Below are positions 10,701-19,728 of a DNA stretch of 64,000 nucleotides, in pieces. Numbering within the stretch: position 1 is the first letter of the stretch; every line of letters begins with the position of its first letter. The notes below the pieces were generated by a model. It ran no database searches. It was given only the letters and a program-made list of their open reading frames with translations, and had not been told where the DNA came from. Made by a program: the position numbers and the translations under genes. Source of the stretch: Paenibacillus pabuli (GTDB taxonomy: Bacteria; Bacillota; Bacilli; Paenibacillales; Paenibacillaceae); the NCBI RefSeq assembly GCF_039831995.1, contig NZ_JBDOIO010000003.1, forward strand, positions 3,224,001-3,288,000, in the 5' to 3' direction.

Positions 10701-13700
10701 CGAACCGAAAACCTTCTCTAGTCGATCGGTCAGCTCCATAATCATGAGAGAATTGAAATCGAATTGCTCAAAGCTCTTTTTACCGATCACTTGCTTCACG
10801 GACATTTTAGTAACTGCAGCAATCATTCCAGCAATTTCTTCTTTTACTTTCTCTTTATCGATCTCTGGCTGACTCGTTTCGATCCCAATATGACTGGAAT
10901 CCACATCCCGATCGGTGACGGTCTGGTTTACTGGAAGTCGAAGATTGTTTTCGTACCCATACAGAACCCCAATGTTCTGGTAACCACTCGATAAAATCGA
11001 AAACAGCGCATCCATGCCAACCTCGTCGGGTAAACCCTCCCATCCCTTTTCCTGTTTCATGCGATGTTTGTCCGACTCCGATAATTGCATTCCTCCCGAT
11101 ATCCAGAGTGGCCAATTGACCGAGATAGTCTTGCCGGATGCATATCCTTTTTGACATTCGCCATCTCGATATGCAGCAAAATAATCCATAAACCCATTCG
11201 CATAGGCATAATCGGACTGACCTTTATTCCCAAAGGTTGAGGTAACCGACGAGAAATAGACCATAAAATCTACATTGTCAGTGTATTTATTCAAGTAGAC
11301 CGTTCCAGCTACTTTAGCTTCCATAACCTGTCCAAAGTCGCTCCATTCTTTTTGGAAAAATAGCCGGTCTTTGATGACCCCAGCGCAATGAAAAATACCT
11401 TTGACAGGTCCAAGCTCTCGAGTGATATCGACGATTACCTGCTTTACATCGCTCTCAACAGCAAGGTCGCAACTTTTATAAATGACACGGTCACCAGGGA
11501 TTGAGGCAAGCAGTCGATTCGTACTCGCATCATGCGGGGACCTACCAAGCAGAACGATGGTAGCTAGCGGATATCGACTAAGATAACTCGCTACAACATG
11601 GCCAATTCCGCCTAATCCACCAGTGATAAGGTACACACCCTTAAATTCTACGTTACTTGACGATGCAACCTTAGCTTCCTGCAGTTCTTTTTCCATTCTC
11701 ACGTTATGGTCATATTTAATTTCATTCGAAGAAGCATGATGGAAGAGCTCCTCAAATACCTTCTGAGCATCCACATTCAGCCAGTGATGGGCCAATGTTC
11801 GAAACCGGAGAGTCGGATGTTCCAAACTGATCGTTTGCATCATAGGACCGAGTCCCGCATAAAAAGGATAATTCTCATGATGGTTGGCATTGAGTAAAGC
11901 TAAAACATTGTAATTTCGTTTCCCGGTTACTCTTATCAATGCTTTGCATAGCAAAAACAACGGATGTGCCACCTCTTTTGCCTGATTCAATGGCGATTCG
12001 TTGGTATTGGTGATTTCAGGAACTACCAGTAGATTCGTAAAATCAATTCCATGTATTGCAAAATGTTCAAGTAGCGTATGATAATCGAGTTCGTTATGAA
12101 CATTGATTTGATAAATCGGATACTCAGCTTTAAATTGAGGTCCGGCTTTAACCAGAATGACCTTCCCAACCAGATTGGACTCCGTTAGTACTTTGTAATT
12201 CGATTCATCGCGATCCAATAAAATGACGGTTTCTTGTTTGAAATTTTGACCGCTGGGAATAGACCTTTCTATCCAATGAGGTGCATAATAGAGTAATTTT
12301 GGCGCTTTCTCCGGTAATGCCTTCAGTACGAAATCATCAATTGCTACGAGCGGTTGACCGTCTCGATCATAAATAGCAATCTGGCATTTCATATAACGAT
12401 TCGTTACATTATGATCGGTAATTTTGATCCGAGAATAACAGGGAGCGACAAGCTTTCGATAAATTCTGACTTTGCCAATCGAGTAGGGCAAATATGTAGC
12501 ATTGAGTGACCTCCATTGTTTACTACCAACAACGGCATGCAAAGCGCCGTCAAGCAGGATTGGATGAATAATTCCATTTTTATAGCGAACAGGTTCCAAC
12601 CCATCATCCAAGCGGGCCAACAATTCATCATTGCGGTTATATACCGTTTGGACAACTCGATAAGTTGGGCCATACTGGACACTTGCCCCCAAGTGCTGTC
12701 GATAGATCTCGTTCTTATTGAAACTTACGTGAGCATGTGCAACAAAATGATCGAGATCGAATGATTCTGGTACACGATCCTGTGATGTACTGTACGCGCC
12801 AGTGACGACGATGTTATCCCCGCTACTGACAACAAACGTCATGGCCGACGTATCTATAGAGAGTGTGAGGCAGGTATCCTGCTCCCTCAGCACAACGGAT
12901 TGCAGCAACCTCAAATTGTCAATTGCGATCTCCTCATACGTGACATGGTACATTTCCAATGCTTTCATGACCATTTCCAGATAAAAAGCCCCAGGAACGA
13001 CCACATCCCCATGAATGACATGATCTTTCACGAGCTCACTTTGATTGTTCAAGTTCACCGTATAATGTATGTTGTGTCTTTCTCTTAAGATATTGTCAAA
13101 AAACGTATGCCCCACAGACGTCGTTAAACGGCTCTGTTCATTGCGCACTGGCTCAATCCAATACCGTTTCTTCTCAAACGGATAGACAGGTAGTGAAATT
13201 TTCTGATACGGACGATTCTCGTACAATTTCCGCCAATTAATCTCGCATCCACTAATATAAAGGTCTCTCAAACTTTCCAAATATACCTTATATGCAGGAG
13301 AATCAGGATCCGTCGCCGTTAATTTGCCAATCAAGTTATCGCATACCGTAGAATCGGGATTAACGGTTGTTTTACCTTGCACGTTCGAATAATCATTCTC
13401 CAACATGGCCAGTAATTCTTCTTTGCTCTCTACGATAAAGGAGATCCGTTCGTCAAAATGAGTCCGCCCTACGCTAAGTGTAAAAGCGATATCTCCAATC
13501 GTTTGTCCATCTGAGGCTTTTAACCATTCACGAAGCTGACCGATTTTGCCCCTTAAACTCTTTATCGACTTGGAGGATATAGGAATTAGGTGATATGAAT
13601 GATCAGAATTGGGCCGGTTCGTGTCACCACTATACTCCTCAATGACAACATGACTATTCGTGCCGCTGAACCCGAACGAACTGACCGCTGCTTTTCTTGG

Positions 13701-16700
13701 CGTGGGCTTCGGCCTCCATTCTTTCAATGTCGTATTTACATAAAAAGGGCTGTTCTTGAAGTCGATATGCTCATTCGCCTGTTCATAATGCAGCGTTGGA
13801 GGAATCGCTTGATGTTTCAGTGACATGATGATTTTGATTAACCCCGCCACACCTGCAGCGCCTATCGTGTGCCCGATATTCGTTTTGACGGACCCAATCG
13901 GACAAGATTCCTTTTCCATCCCGTTTTCTCCAAATACATCGGAAAGCGCCTTAATCTCAATGGGATCGCCAAGTTTGGTCCCTGTTCCGTGCGTCTCCAC
14001 ATAATCAATAGACGCAGGGTCTATCTGGTTATCCTCATAGATCGCTCGGAGCAAATTAACTTGACTCATGGCACTTGGCGCGGTAATACCATTCGTTTTA
14101 CCATCCTGATTGATGCCCGAAGCAGAGATCACGCCGTAAATATGGTCGTTATCTGCAATAGCCTGATCCAGTTCCTTGAGCACAACGATTCCTGCACCTT
14201 CACCAGGAACAAAGCCGTTCGCATGGTTATCGAAAGCTTTACATCTACCATCGGGAGATAACATTCCCAGCTTGGAAGAGGTCAAATAAAGATCTGGCGT
14301 GGACATGATACAGATCCCCCCAGCCAGTGCCATTTCGCATTCACCTTTTAGAATGCTTGACGCCGCAAGGTGAATGGCAACGAGTGAAGAAGAACAAGCG
14401 GTATCCAAGCTAATAGCAGGTCCTTTTAAATTGAGGAAGTAGGCTACCCTCGCCGCCAAAATTGCAAAATCATTACCCATCAAGCTATACGGATTTGGTG
14501 GATGTCCACCTTCTTTAATAAGATTGATATAATCTCCTGGCCTTGCACCTATAAAAACCCCAACATTTTTGTTGCTCAGATCAAATTCTGAATATCCCGC
14601 ATCTTCCAGCGCATGATAACACTCTTCGAGGCAAATTCGCTGCTGTGGGTCCATATTCTCGCCTTCAATCGGCGTGATTGAAAAGAAATCTGCATCGAAA
14701 CGATCAATATCGGCTACAAACCCTCCCCACTTACTCATTGTTTTGTTATCTGCTCTTATATCAGGATCGTAATAGTTCTCAATCGACCATCGCTGCTCAG
14801 GAACGACCTGGATGGAATCAATGCCATTTTTAAGATTATTCCAATATTCATCAGCAGAATTAGCACCGCCGTATTTGCACGCCAACCCGATGATGGCAAT
14901 TTTCTTAGGTGTATTCGCAGCTTCTTTCCGTTCATTTGCAGCTTCATTCGATATAGCAGGTACTGGGCTTGAAAAAGCAACAGGTTCAGGCATAATGTTC
15001 ATATTTTTCTGGTTGCTCATATACGCACCTAGTTCATCAATGCTTGAAAAATCGTACAAGTCGCTAATGGCAAGTTTGGTTCCGAATTTTTTATTCGCTA
15101 GATTTAAAAAGTCCACAATAGTCAATGAATCGAAACCCAGTGCATAATACTTCTTCCCATTTTCAATCAATGAACGCTCTACTTGAAGAACGTTCGCTGC
15201 TAAATCAGCCAAAATATCATTGATTGCTGTGACCTCAATAGAAACCGTGGCTTCCGTTACAACGGTTGATTCAGAATGAGGTTCAATCTTTGGTTCAGAT
15301 TCAGGTTCAGGTTTCGACTCCGGACTTAAATCAGACTGTAATTCAATTATGATGTTGTCGTTCTTGGAATGGATATACGATGTTAACTCGTCTATGCTTG
15401 CACGATCGTAAAGATCCGTAATGGCTAACGATATGCCAAACCTCTTATTGATAGCGTTTAAAAAATCTACAATGGTCAATGAGTCAAAGCCTAACGCATA
15501 GAACTTCTTCCCACTCTCGATCAAGGAGCGTCCAACGGATAACGTTTGTGCTGCTTGGGAAACGAGCTGTTCTTTTATGTTACTCACGGAAATGAGGCTC
15601 GGTTTTGGATCACTTCCAGGTAATTCGGTTAAAGTCAATAATTGTTGCCGATCGATTTTACCGTTCGGTGTCCTTGGTAATTTTTCTACATGAATGAATG
15701 AAGAAGGAATCATATAATCGGATATTTTGGGTTTCAGGAATTCGTATAATTGGTCATCTGTGATCGATTCCTCATCCCTCAATGCGATAGCCGAGTATAA
15801 CCGGCTGACTCCCGGACTGAGTTCCTTAACAAAAACAGCACATTCAACAATTGCGTCGTTCTGCTCTATTACGCGTTCAATACCCGTCAACTCAAGTTTA
15901 ATTCCCCTGATTTTCACTTGGTGATCGCGCCGACCTAATAACTCAATCGTTCCGTCAGGTAAATACCGACCATAGTCGCCCATTTTATATAATCGGGGAC
16001 TTGAACTATCCTTGAATGGATTTTCGATAAACTTTTTTGCATTGCTTTCGTTGTCATTGAGGTAGCCAGTTGCTAATGCCGCCCCTCCGATATGCAGTTC
16101 ACCCTCAATCCCAACTCCCGCCAAGTTTAAATCCGAATCAAGTACGTACACTTTTACATTCCGGATCGGTTTAAACCCGGGCAATTTATCTGTTCTGGCT
16201 GCATTGGTTTTGGAATCTACATATAAAATACCGTTTACCTCTGTCGCGCCGTAATCATTTAATAACGTAGCCTGAGGCACAATTTCTTTAAAAAGTCTCA
16301 ATAAATCTACGGTCAACGGTTCTCCTGCAGTAATACATAATTGCATCGTTGATAACAATCCCTTATCTTCCGGCGACTCTAAAATACGCTTTAGTAGCGA
16401 AGGGACGACGGTAAGATGCGAGATCTGATGACGAGCAATCGCACGAACTAGACTATTCGGATCTTTTACAATTGAATCAGTCAATATGATGGTGGGAACC
16501 CCTTTAAGTAGCCCCCCCAGAAACTCCCACATGGACGGCATGAAATTCATACTCGTCCGTTGACCCATACAAGAGTTCTCTCTGAAAGGGTAATTCGACC
16601 AAATCCAATTAAAACGATTAATCAATTGCAGCTGTTTGTGAATGACACCTTTCGGTTTTCCAGTTGAGCCCGAGGTATACATGATTAAGCAGTCGCGTTC

Positions 16701-17921
16701 CAAAGAGAAGTTGCTTGCCGAAATACTTGGCTCGTAGGAAGCAGCATCGATTAAATGATGCTCGTTCATCACGATTGTCCTATAGTTCGAAATTTCGCTC
16801 ACTCTCTGATCGGTTGTAAAAATGAGTTCGACTTTAGCATCCTCAATCATGTAATGAAGATGTTCTTCCGAATAAGAGGTGTCCAGAGGAAGATAAATAT
16901 TGCCTGACTTCCAAACTGCTAACATTGCAATTACGGTATAAATGGACCGCTCGCCATAATAGCCAATAACCTGATTACTAACGTTTAATTGCGAGATTTC
17001 TAATGCCAAATGATCTACGGAACAGAGCAAATCAATATAGGAAATATAAAAAACATTGCTTTTATTATCATCATAGATAAAAGCAATGTCCTCAGGAGTC
17101 TGGAAGACTTGTTGTTCGAATACATCATACAGCGTCTCTTGGAACGAATATTGTTCTGGTAATCCTGCCCATTCTTTGATCCTGCTGAGTTCATCTGCCG
17201 AAAGATAGGAAAGCGTGGAAAGCGCTGCATCTGGGTTGCTAATGAACCCTGATAAATAGGTCGAATAATGGTTCACAATTCGATCGATTGTATTTCCAGC
17301 GATCATGTGAGCGTTATACTTCATCGTTATGATGACATGATCTTCACTGGTCGACATATTCATAGCCAGCACATGACTGGAATCAGCATTGCATAGCGCT
17401 ATATTGAGGTTGTCTAAATCGTGAGCATGGCGTTTTTCCTTCATAATTGAGGAAGCCAAGTTCTCCACGATATCCGCAAGCTTAGATTGTTTCGTGTAGT
17501 TCAACGTGTCGAATTTCAACTGTTCTCCTCTGCAATGGATGCTCCAGGTGGTGACATTGGCATCCGTATAACGAACAAATAAAGCAATCATGATGCCGGC
17601 AAAGTAAAGGAGATTGGGATTGGAATTGATATCTGCTACGAGAAAGCTTCGATATACATTCGGGACCTTTTTCACGCTGCCAGGTTCAACGAATAAAAAA
17701 TCAAGTCCGGCTCCACCTTTGTAGTGTGTGTCCGAATCCATTACCGTTAAATCTATAAATTGACGACTTTTAAGAAAATCGATAATCAGCTCTTTATGAT
17801 TGACGAAATACGTTTGAACGTTCGGATCTAATTTACTATTTTCTATATAGAGTTCATCCTCATAAAATCCATAGTGTATATTTGAGTTGCTTAACGTATC
17901 CAATAGTTTGAGAGGTTTCAT
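7725..17921 (-). CDS. Hybrid NRPS/trans-AT PKS, loading protein of the cluster
   Basis: This is a 3398-aa megasynthase. The start is the ATG at 17921, 7 nt after AAAGGAG; an in-frame extension of 12 codons has no such site. Order by rough residues: TubC_N-like docking domain (1-50), C-terminal half of a condensation domain without an HHxxxDG motif (65-250), adenylation domain (258-765; YTSGSTGKPKG, NDYGATE, PRTPNGKIDR), two similar ACPs (775-850 and 890-965, both with ALGFDSLTIVDFLN), KS (1003-1431, Cys1176), DH (1604-1874, His1634), KR (1880-2280), ACP (2340-2425, FNSL), KS (2489-2910, Cys2647), DH (3094-3385, His3128, Asp3302). At the A4 motif the A domain reads MNFMPSMWEF, so the Asp that holds the alpha-amino group of amino acids is Met. 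That suggests a non-amino-acid carboxylate, probably an aryl acid. There is no AT domain. The last module continues in the next gene. Confidence 0.95.
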   Translation of the reverse strand: MKPLKLLDTLSNSNIHYGFYEDELYIENSKLDPNVQTYFVNHKELIIDFLKSRQFIDLTVMDSDTHYKGGAGLDFLFVEPGSVKKVPNVYRSFLVADINSNPNLLYFAGIMIALFVRYTDANVTTWSIHCRGEQLKFDTLNYTKQSKLADIVENLASSIMKEKRHAHDLDNLNIALCNADSSHVLAMNMSTSEDHVIITMKYNAHMIAGNTIDRIVNHYSTYLSGFISNPDAALSTLSYLSADELSRIKEWAGLPEQYSFQETLYDVFEQQVFQTPEDIAFIYDDNKSNVFYISYIDLLCSVDHLALEISQLNVSNQVIGYYGERSIYTVIAMLAVWKSGNIYLPLDTSYSEEHLHYMIEDAKVELIFTTDQRVSEISNYRTIVMNEHHLIDAASYEPSISASNFSLERDCLIMYTSGSTGKPKGVIHKQLQLINRFNWIWSNYPFRENSCMGQRTSMNFMPSMWEFLGGLLKGVPTIILTDSIVKDPNSLVRAIARHQISHLTVVPSLLKRILESPEDKGLLSTMQLCITAGEPLTVDLLRLFKEIVPQATLLNDYGATEVNGILYVDSKTNAARTDKLPGFKPIRNVKVYVLDSDLNLAGVGIEGELHIGGAALATGYLNDNESNAKKFIENPFKDSSSPRLYKMGDYGRYLPDGTIELLGRRDHQVKIRGIKLELTGIERVIEQNDAIVECAVFVKELSPGVSRLYSAIALRDEESITDDQLYEFLKPKISDYMIPSSFIHVEKLPRTPNGKIDRQQLLTLTELPGSDPKPSLISVSNIKEQLVSQAAQTLSVGRSLIESGKKFYALGFDSLTIVDFLNAINKRFGISLAITDLYDRASIDELTSYIHSKNDNIIIELQSDLSPESKPEPESEPKIEPHSESTVVTEATVSIEVTAINDILADLAANVLQVERSLIENGKKYYALGFDSLTIVDFLNLANKKFGTKLAISDLYDFSSIDELGAYMSNQKNMNIMPEPVAFSSPVPAISNEAANERKEAANTPKKIAIIGLACKYGGANSADEYWNNLKNGIDSIQVVPEQRWSIENYYDPDIRADNKTMSKWGGFVADIDRFDADFFSITPIEGENMDPQQRICLEECYHALEDAGYSEFDLSNKNVGVFIGARPGDYINLIKEGGHPPNPYSLMGNDFAILAARVAYFLNLKGPAISLDTACSSSLVAIHLAASSILKGECEMALAGGICIMSTPDLYLTSSKLGMLSPDGRCKAFDNHANGFVPGEGAGIVVLKELDQAIADNDHIYGVISASGINQDGKTNGITAPSAMSQVNLLRAIYEDNQIDPASIDYVETHGTGTKLGDPIEIKALSDVFGENGMEKESCPIGSVKTNIGHTIGAAGVAGLIKIIMSLKHQAIPPTLHYEQANEHIDFKNSPFYVNTTLKEWRPKPTPRKAAVSSFGFSGTNSHVVIEEYSGDTNRPNSDHSYHLIPISSKSIKSLRGKIGQLREWLKASDGQTIGDIAFTLSVGRTHFDERISFIVESKEELLAMLENDYSNVQGKTTVNPDSTVCDNLIGKLTATDPDSPAYKVYLESLRDLYISGCEINWRKLYENRPYQKISLPVYPFEKKRYWIEPVRNEQSRLTTSVGHTFFDNILRERHNIHYTVNLNNQSELVKDHVIHGDVVVPGAFYLEMVMKALEMYHVTYEEIAIDNLRLLQSVVLREQDTCLTLSIDTSAMTFVVSSGDNIVVTGAYSTSQDRVPESFDLDHFVAHAHVSFNKNEIYRQHLGASVQYGPTYRVVQTVYNRNDELLARLDDGLEPVRYKNGIIHPILLDGALHAVVGSKQWRSLNATYLPYSIGKVRIYRKLVAPCYSRIKITDHNVTNRYMKCQIAIYDRDGQPLVAIDDFVLKALPEKAPKLLYYAPHWIERSIPSGQNFKQETVILLDRDESNYKVLTESNLVGKVILVKAGPQFKAEYPIYQINVHNELDYHTLLEHFAIHGIDFTNLLVVPEITNTNESPLNQAKEVAHPLFLLCKALIRVTGKRNYNVLALLNANHHENYPFYAGLGPMMQTISLEHPTLRFRTLAHHWLNVDAQKVFEELFHHASSNEIKYDHNVRMEKELQEAKVASSSNVEFKGVYLITGGLGGIGHVVASYLSRYPLATIVLLGRSPHDASTNRLLASIPGDRVIYKSCDLAVESDVKQVIVDITRELGPVKGIFHCAGVIKDRLFFQKEWSDFGQVMEAKVAGTVYLNKYTDNVDFMVYFSSVTSTFGNKGQSDYAYANGFMDYFAAYRDGECQKGYASGKTISVNWPLWISGGMQLSESDKHRMKQEKGWEGLPDEVGMDALFSILSSGYQNIGVLYGYENNLRLPVNQTVTDRDVDSSHIGIETSQPEIDKEKVKEEIAGMIAAVTKMSVKQVIGKKSFEQFDFNSLMIMELTDRLEKVFGSISSTLFYEYNSLNELADYVIDHYHEVLLAKYVASTNQVVMGERDLIKNRAISKGEPETVMIEVPIADNKERTIASSHSRYPGVQDIAIIGLAGRYPGANSTDALWELLKNGKSSISEIPKDRWDWKTYYTEDKKAFGGIYTKWGGFIDDIDKFDPIFFGISPREAEQMDPQERLFLETVYASIEDAGYTPENLCASRRVGVFVGAMNADYITGASFWSIANRVSYVMNFQGPSMAVDTACSSSLVGIHMAVESLYNGTSECVIAGGVNLIVDPYHYQRLSGKTMLSSGRECKAFGAGADGFVDGEGVGAVVLKPLSAAERDGDHIYGVIKGTMINAGGRTNGYTVPNPNMQRQLTKEALRRANMDARTISYIEAHGTGTELGDPIEVAALAGAFEENTTDKQFCAIGSIKSNIGHLESAAGIAGLTKVLLQMKYGQIAPSLHARELNPRIDFNRMPFFVQQELSEWVRPVINNTRYPRRAGLSSFGAGGANAHVIIEEYMQAETTSDNLAYSLHNPVIILLSAKSDEKLREHAGNLLAWIRKDQYTNRDLIRIAYTLQVGRVAMEERLAITITSLEQLERKLTAFVEHLGEVEDMYRGHVTGDKALGAVLGFDEDIQLAIESWINKGKYDKLLSLWVTGLDVDWAKLYSQKKPERISLPTYPFARERYWLTEREAPAGNNSQVFVQAVGYLNPLLHRNTSNLEEQRFSSTLTGKEFFLKDHVVMGENILPGAAYMEMTRAALRQSALWGEDHDIRLKNILWSTPFAVNGSSLELHIGIYPEEDREIGFEIYSEGANGEEETVVHCQGRAVFLSKTSHEHAQEVDIRAVQADCSERFIGSTECYERFSALGVDYGSGHKGIEYLYIGERQVLAKLIIPESVSASAGDYILHPSLMDSAIQATIGLTIGNQAGEGISERTTKVPFALEELDIIGQCSQCMWAIVRMSDGVNTDQHMQKLDIDLCDENGVIQVRMRKFAFRLLEAESEGMVYVG

Positions 17922-17937
17922 CCTGTAGCTCCTTTCA

Positions 17938-18603
17938 TTATTTTCTACGAATTGCAAAGGTTAAACCGTCTCCAATAGGCATTAAGCTCATAGTAACTCG
18001 ATCATCAAGATGAACCCTTTTATTGACTTCACGGATGGCGCAAACGTCGCGTCCCTGGTTGAGCTCGTTAATGACACTGCCGCCCCAAAGCACATTATCA
18101 AGTAAGATCAATCCTCCTACTCGTACAAGCTTAATCGCCAATTCGTAATAATCGAGATAGCCTTCCTTATCTGCATCGATAAAGATGATATCGTAAAAAT
18201 TCGCTTTATGATCATTTAGAAGCTGACGCATCGACTCGGAAGCTGGCGCGATTATCAATTCGATCTTCTCTTCTACCCCTGCTTGACGCCAATATTTCCT
18301 GGCCATTGTACACCATTTCTCATCCACATCGAGACTCGTTATTTTCCCGCCCTCAGGTAAAGAAAGCGCCATCCATAACGCTCCGTATCCGGTAAATGTA
18401 CCTACCTCAAGAATCTGCCTCGCGTTCAATAATTCAACCATCATCGCTAAAAATTGTCCTTGCTCAGGCGGAGTTTGCATTGCGGACATGAGCATACGAT
18501 TCGTCTCTTCCCGGAGATCCTGCGCAACCGCAGGTTCTCTTAGTGAATTGTCCAAAATATAATCATATAATTCATCCGATAAATTCAGCGTTCTTTTCCC
18601 CAT
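17938..18603 (-). CDS. SAM- and metal-dependent O-methyltransferase (catechol/caffeoyl-CoA type)
   Basis: This 222-aa class I methyltransferase belongs to the Methyltransf_3 family. The SAM-binding stretch is ILEVGTFTGYG, and the metal-binding residues typical of catechol O-methyltransferases are seen in FIDADKEGY and LLDNVLWGG. The chosen start (18603) follows GGGAGG by 6 nt; an upstream in-frame start would lack a ribosome site. It lies 22 nt after the dehydratase gene and 16 nt before the PKS, whose Shine-Dalgarno directly follows its stop codon, so it is co-transcribed with both. The likely role is methylation of a phenolic OH of the aryl starter or of the finished chain. The substrate is inferred from the neighbours and is not readable from the sequence. 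Confidence 0.9.
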   Translation of the reverse strand: MGKRTLNLSDELYDYILDNSLREPAVAQDLREETNRMLMSAMQTPPEQGQFLAMMVELLNARQILEVGTFTGYGALWMALSLPEGGKITSLDVDEKWCTMARKYWRQAGVEEKIELIIAPASESMRQLLNDHKANFYDIIFIDADKEGYLDYYELAIKLVRVGGLILLDNVLWGGSVINELNQGRDVCAIREVNKRVHLDDRVTMSLMPIGDGLTFAIRRK

Positions 18604-18625
18604 GCGTACCTCCCATGTTTCCCAT

Positions 18626-19486
18626 TTATGTGTATACAGTTGGCTGAAAATTTGACTGTTTTGTCTCATTTAAAAACTTTATCTCGTCCATAGCGACGCG
18701 AATTGGGTTGCGATTCACTTCGAAACACTCAATGGACACGTAGCCTTGATAGTCTCTTCGGTTTAATTCATGTAGAATAGCCCGATAGTCGAGATCTCCA
18801 TCAGCGAGGTTCCGAATGCCAAGTATTGCCCGATCTTTTTCCATCACATAATTGAATGGTGTAATTAATCCTAAGTTTGCCTCCGCATTTTTGGCATGCA
18901 CATGAATGGTATGCTCATAGAGCTCTTCAATAACAAGTAGAGGGTCCATTCCTCTTTCGTTTTCATATAGATTATAAAAGTCGAGCACCAAGCCGACGTT
19001 CGGACGGTTGACATCCTTTAATAATTTCTGGATTGATTCAATTCGATCCGCGAGTGTATTTACATGTGTTTCAATCGCAATTTTGATGTTGAACTCAGCT
19101 GCTCTATCCGCAATAACCTGTATTCCTTCTACTCCACTCTCCCATTCCCGTTGTGTCGCAAACTCGCTTCCAACTCTGCCCGTAAAGCAACGAATAATAG
19201 GACAATCGATCTCATTAGCTAGATGGATGAATGTTTCGGCTTCCAAAATACTGTCTCTCCATTTCTTTTTGGAAGACGTAAAATCAAAATAAGGCGTAAT
19301 CATTGGTACTTGGAGCTTACTATGAGAAAGGAGTTTCTTTAAGGCAGGCAATGCAGCCTGATATTCGAACAAGTGCTTACTCCAAATTTCAATGCCGTCA
19401 TAACCGAGTAAGCTAATAATATAGGCCATATCATCCAACTTTAACGTCCGATGTCTCCAGGCGATTGTACAGAAACTAAATTTCAT
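18626..19486 (-). CDS. AsbF-like 3-dehydroshikimate dehydratase (TIM-barrel, AP-endonuclease-2 fold)
   Basis: This is a 286-aa sugar-phosphate isomerase/epimerase-fold protein. From memory, its N-terminus (MKFSFCTIAWRH, then GYDGIEIW) and central blocks follow AsbF, the petrobactin-pathway enzyme that turns 3-dehydroshikimate into 3,4-dihydroxybenzoate. The AsbF metal ligands have clear counterparts: Glu139 (IAIETH), Asp169 (LVLDF), His197 (HVHAKN) and Glu253 (SIECF), with the active-site His141 next to Glu139. RBS TAGGAGG lies 7 nt before the ATG. It heads the block dehydratase, methyltransferase, PKS. The plain alternative is an uncharacterised sugar isomerase of the same fold, but its place beside a catechol-type methyltransferase and an aryl-acid-like A domain favours starter-unit synthesis. 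Confidence 0.72.
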   Translation of the reverse strand: MKFSFCTIAWRHRTLKLDDMAYIISLLGYDGIEIWSKHLFEYQAALPALKKLLSHSKLQVPMITPYFDFTSSKKKWRDSILEAETFIHLANEIDCPIIRCFTGRVGSEFATQREWESGVEGIQVIADRAAEFNIKIAIETHVNTLADRIESIQKLLKDVNRPNVGLVLDFYNLYENERGMDPLLVIEELYEHTIHVHAKNAEANLGLITPFNYVMEKDRAILGIRNLADGDLDYRAILHELNRRDYQGYVSIECFEVNRNPIRVAMDEIKFLNETKQSNFQPTVYT

Positions 19487-19553
19487 ACGTGTTCCTCCTA
19501 ATAATTGAATAGTTATGAGTCTTCTTCAGACAGACGAGGCGAATGACTTAACA

Positions 19554-19587
19554 TTTTTGAAAATTTTCAAAAAAAAAAAAAAAAAGA
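19554..19587. repeat. 20-bp perfect AT palindrome followed by a poly-A run
   Basis: Positions 19554-19573 form the perfect palindrome TTTTTGAAAATTTTCAAAAA, and the A run continues to about 19585. It lies in the 242-bp gap between the MATE gene and the dehydratase gene. Read on the minus strand there is no T run after the hairpin, so it is not a simple terminator of the MATE transcript. I see no clear promoter in the rest of the gap. Confidence 0.6.
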
Positions 19588-19728
19588 ACAACATTATTTT
19601 CAACACGTCTAGACGGAGGAATGTCCCAACATCAAAAGCGCCCCCATGATCCTAACCATCTGCTTACGCCAATGGTCAATGGATAATGGAGGCTTTAATT
19701 ACATCCCTAAACTAGCAATGTTAAAAAT

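Noticed and set aside
19554..19587. Palindrome plus poly-A as a terminator splitting the PKS operon
   Set aside because: In the direction of transcription the T run comes before the hairpin, not after it, so it would not act as an intrinsic terminator.
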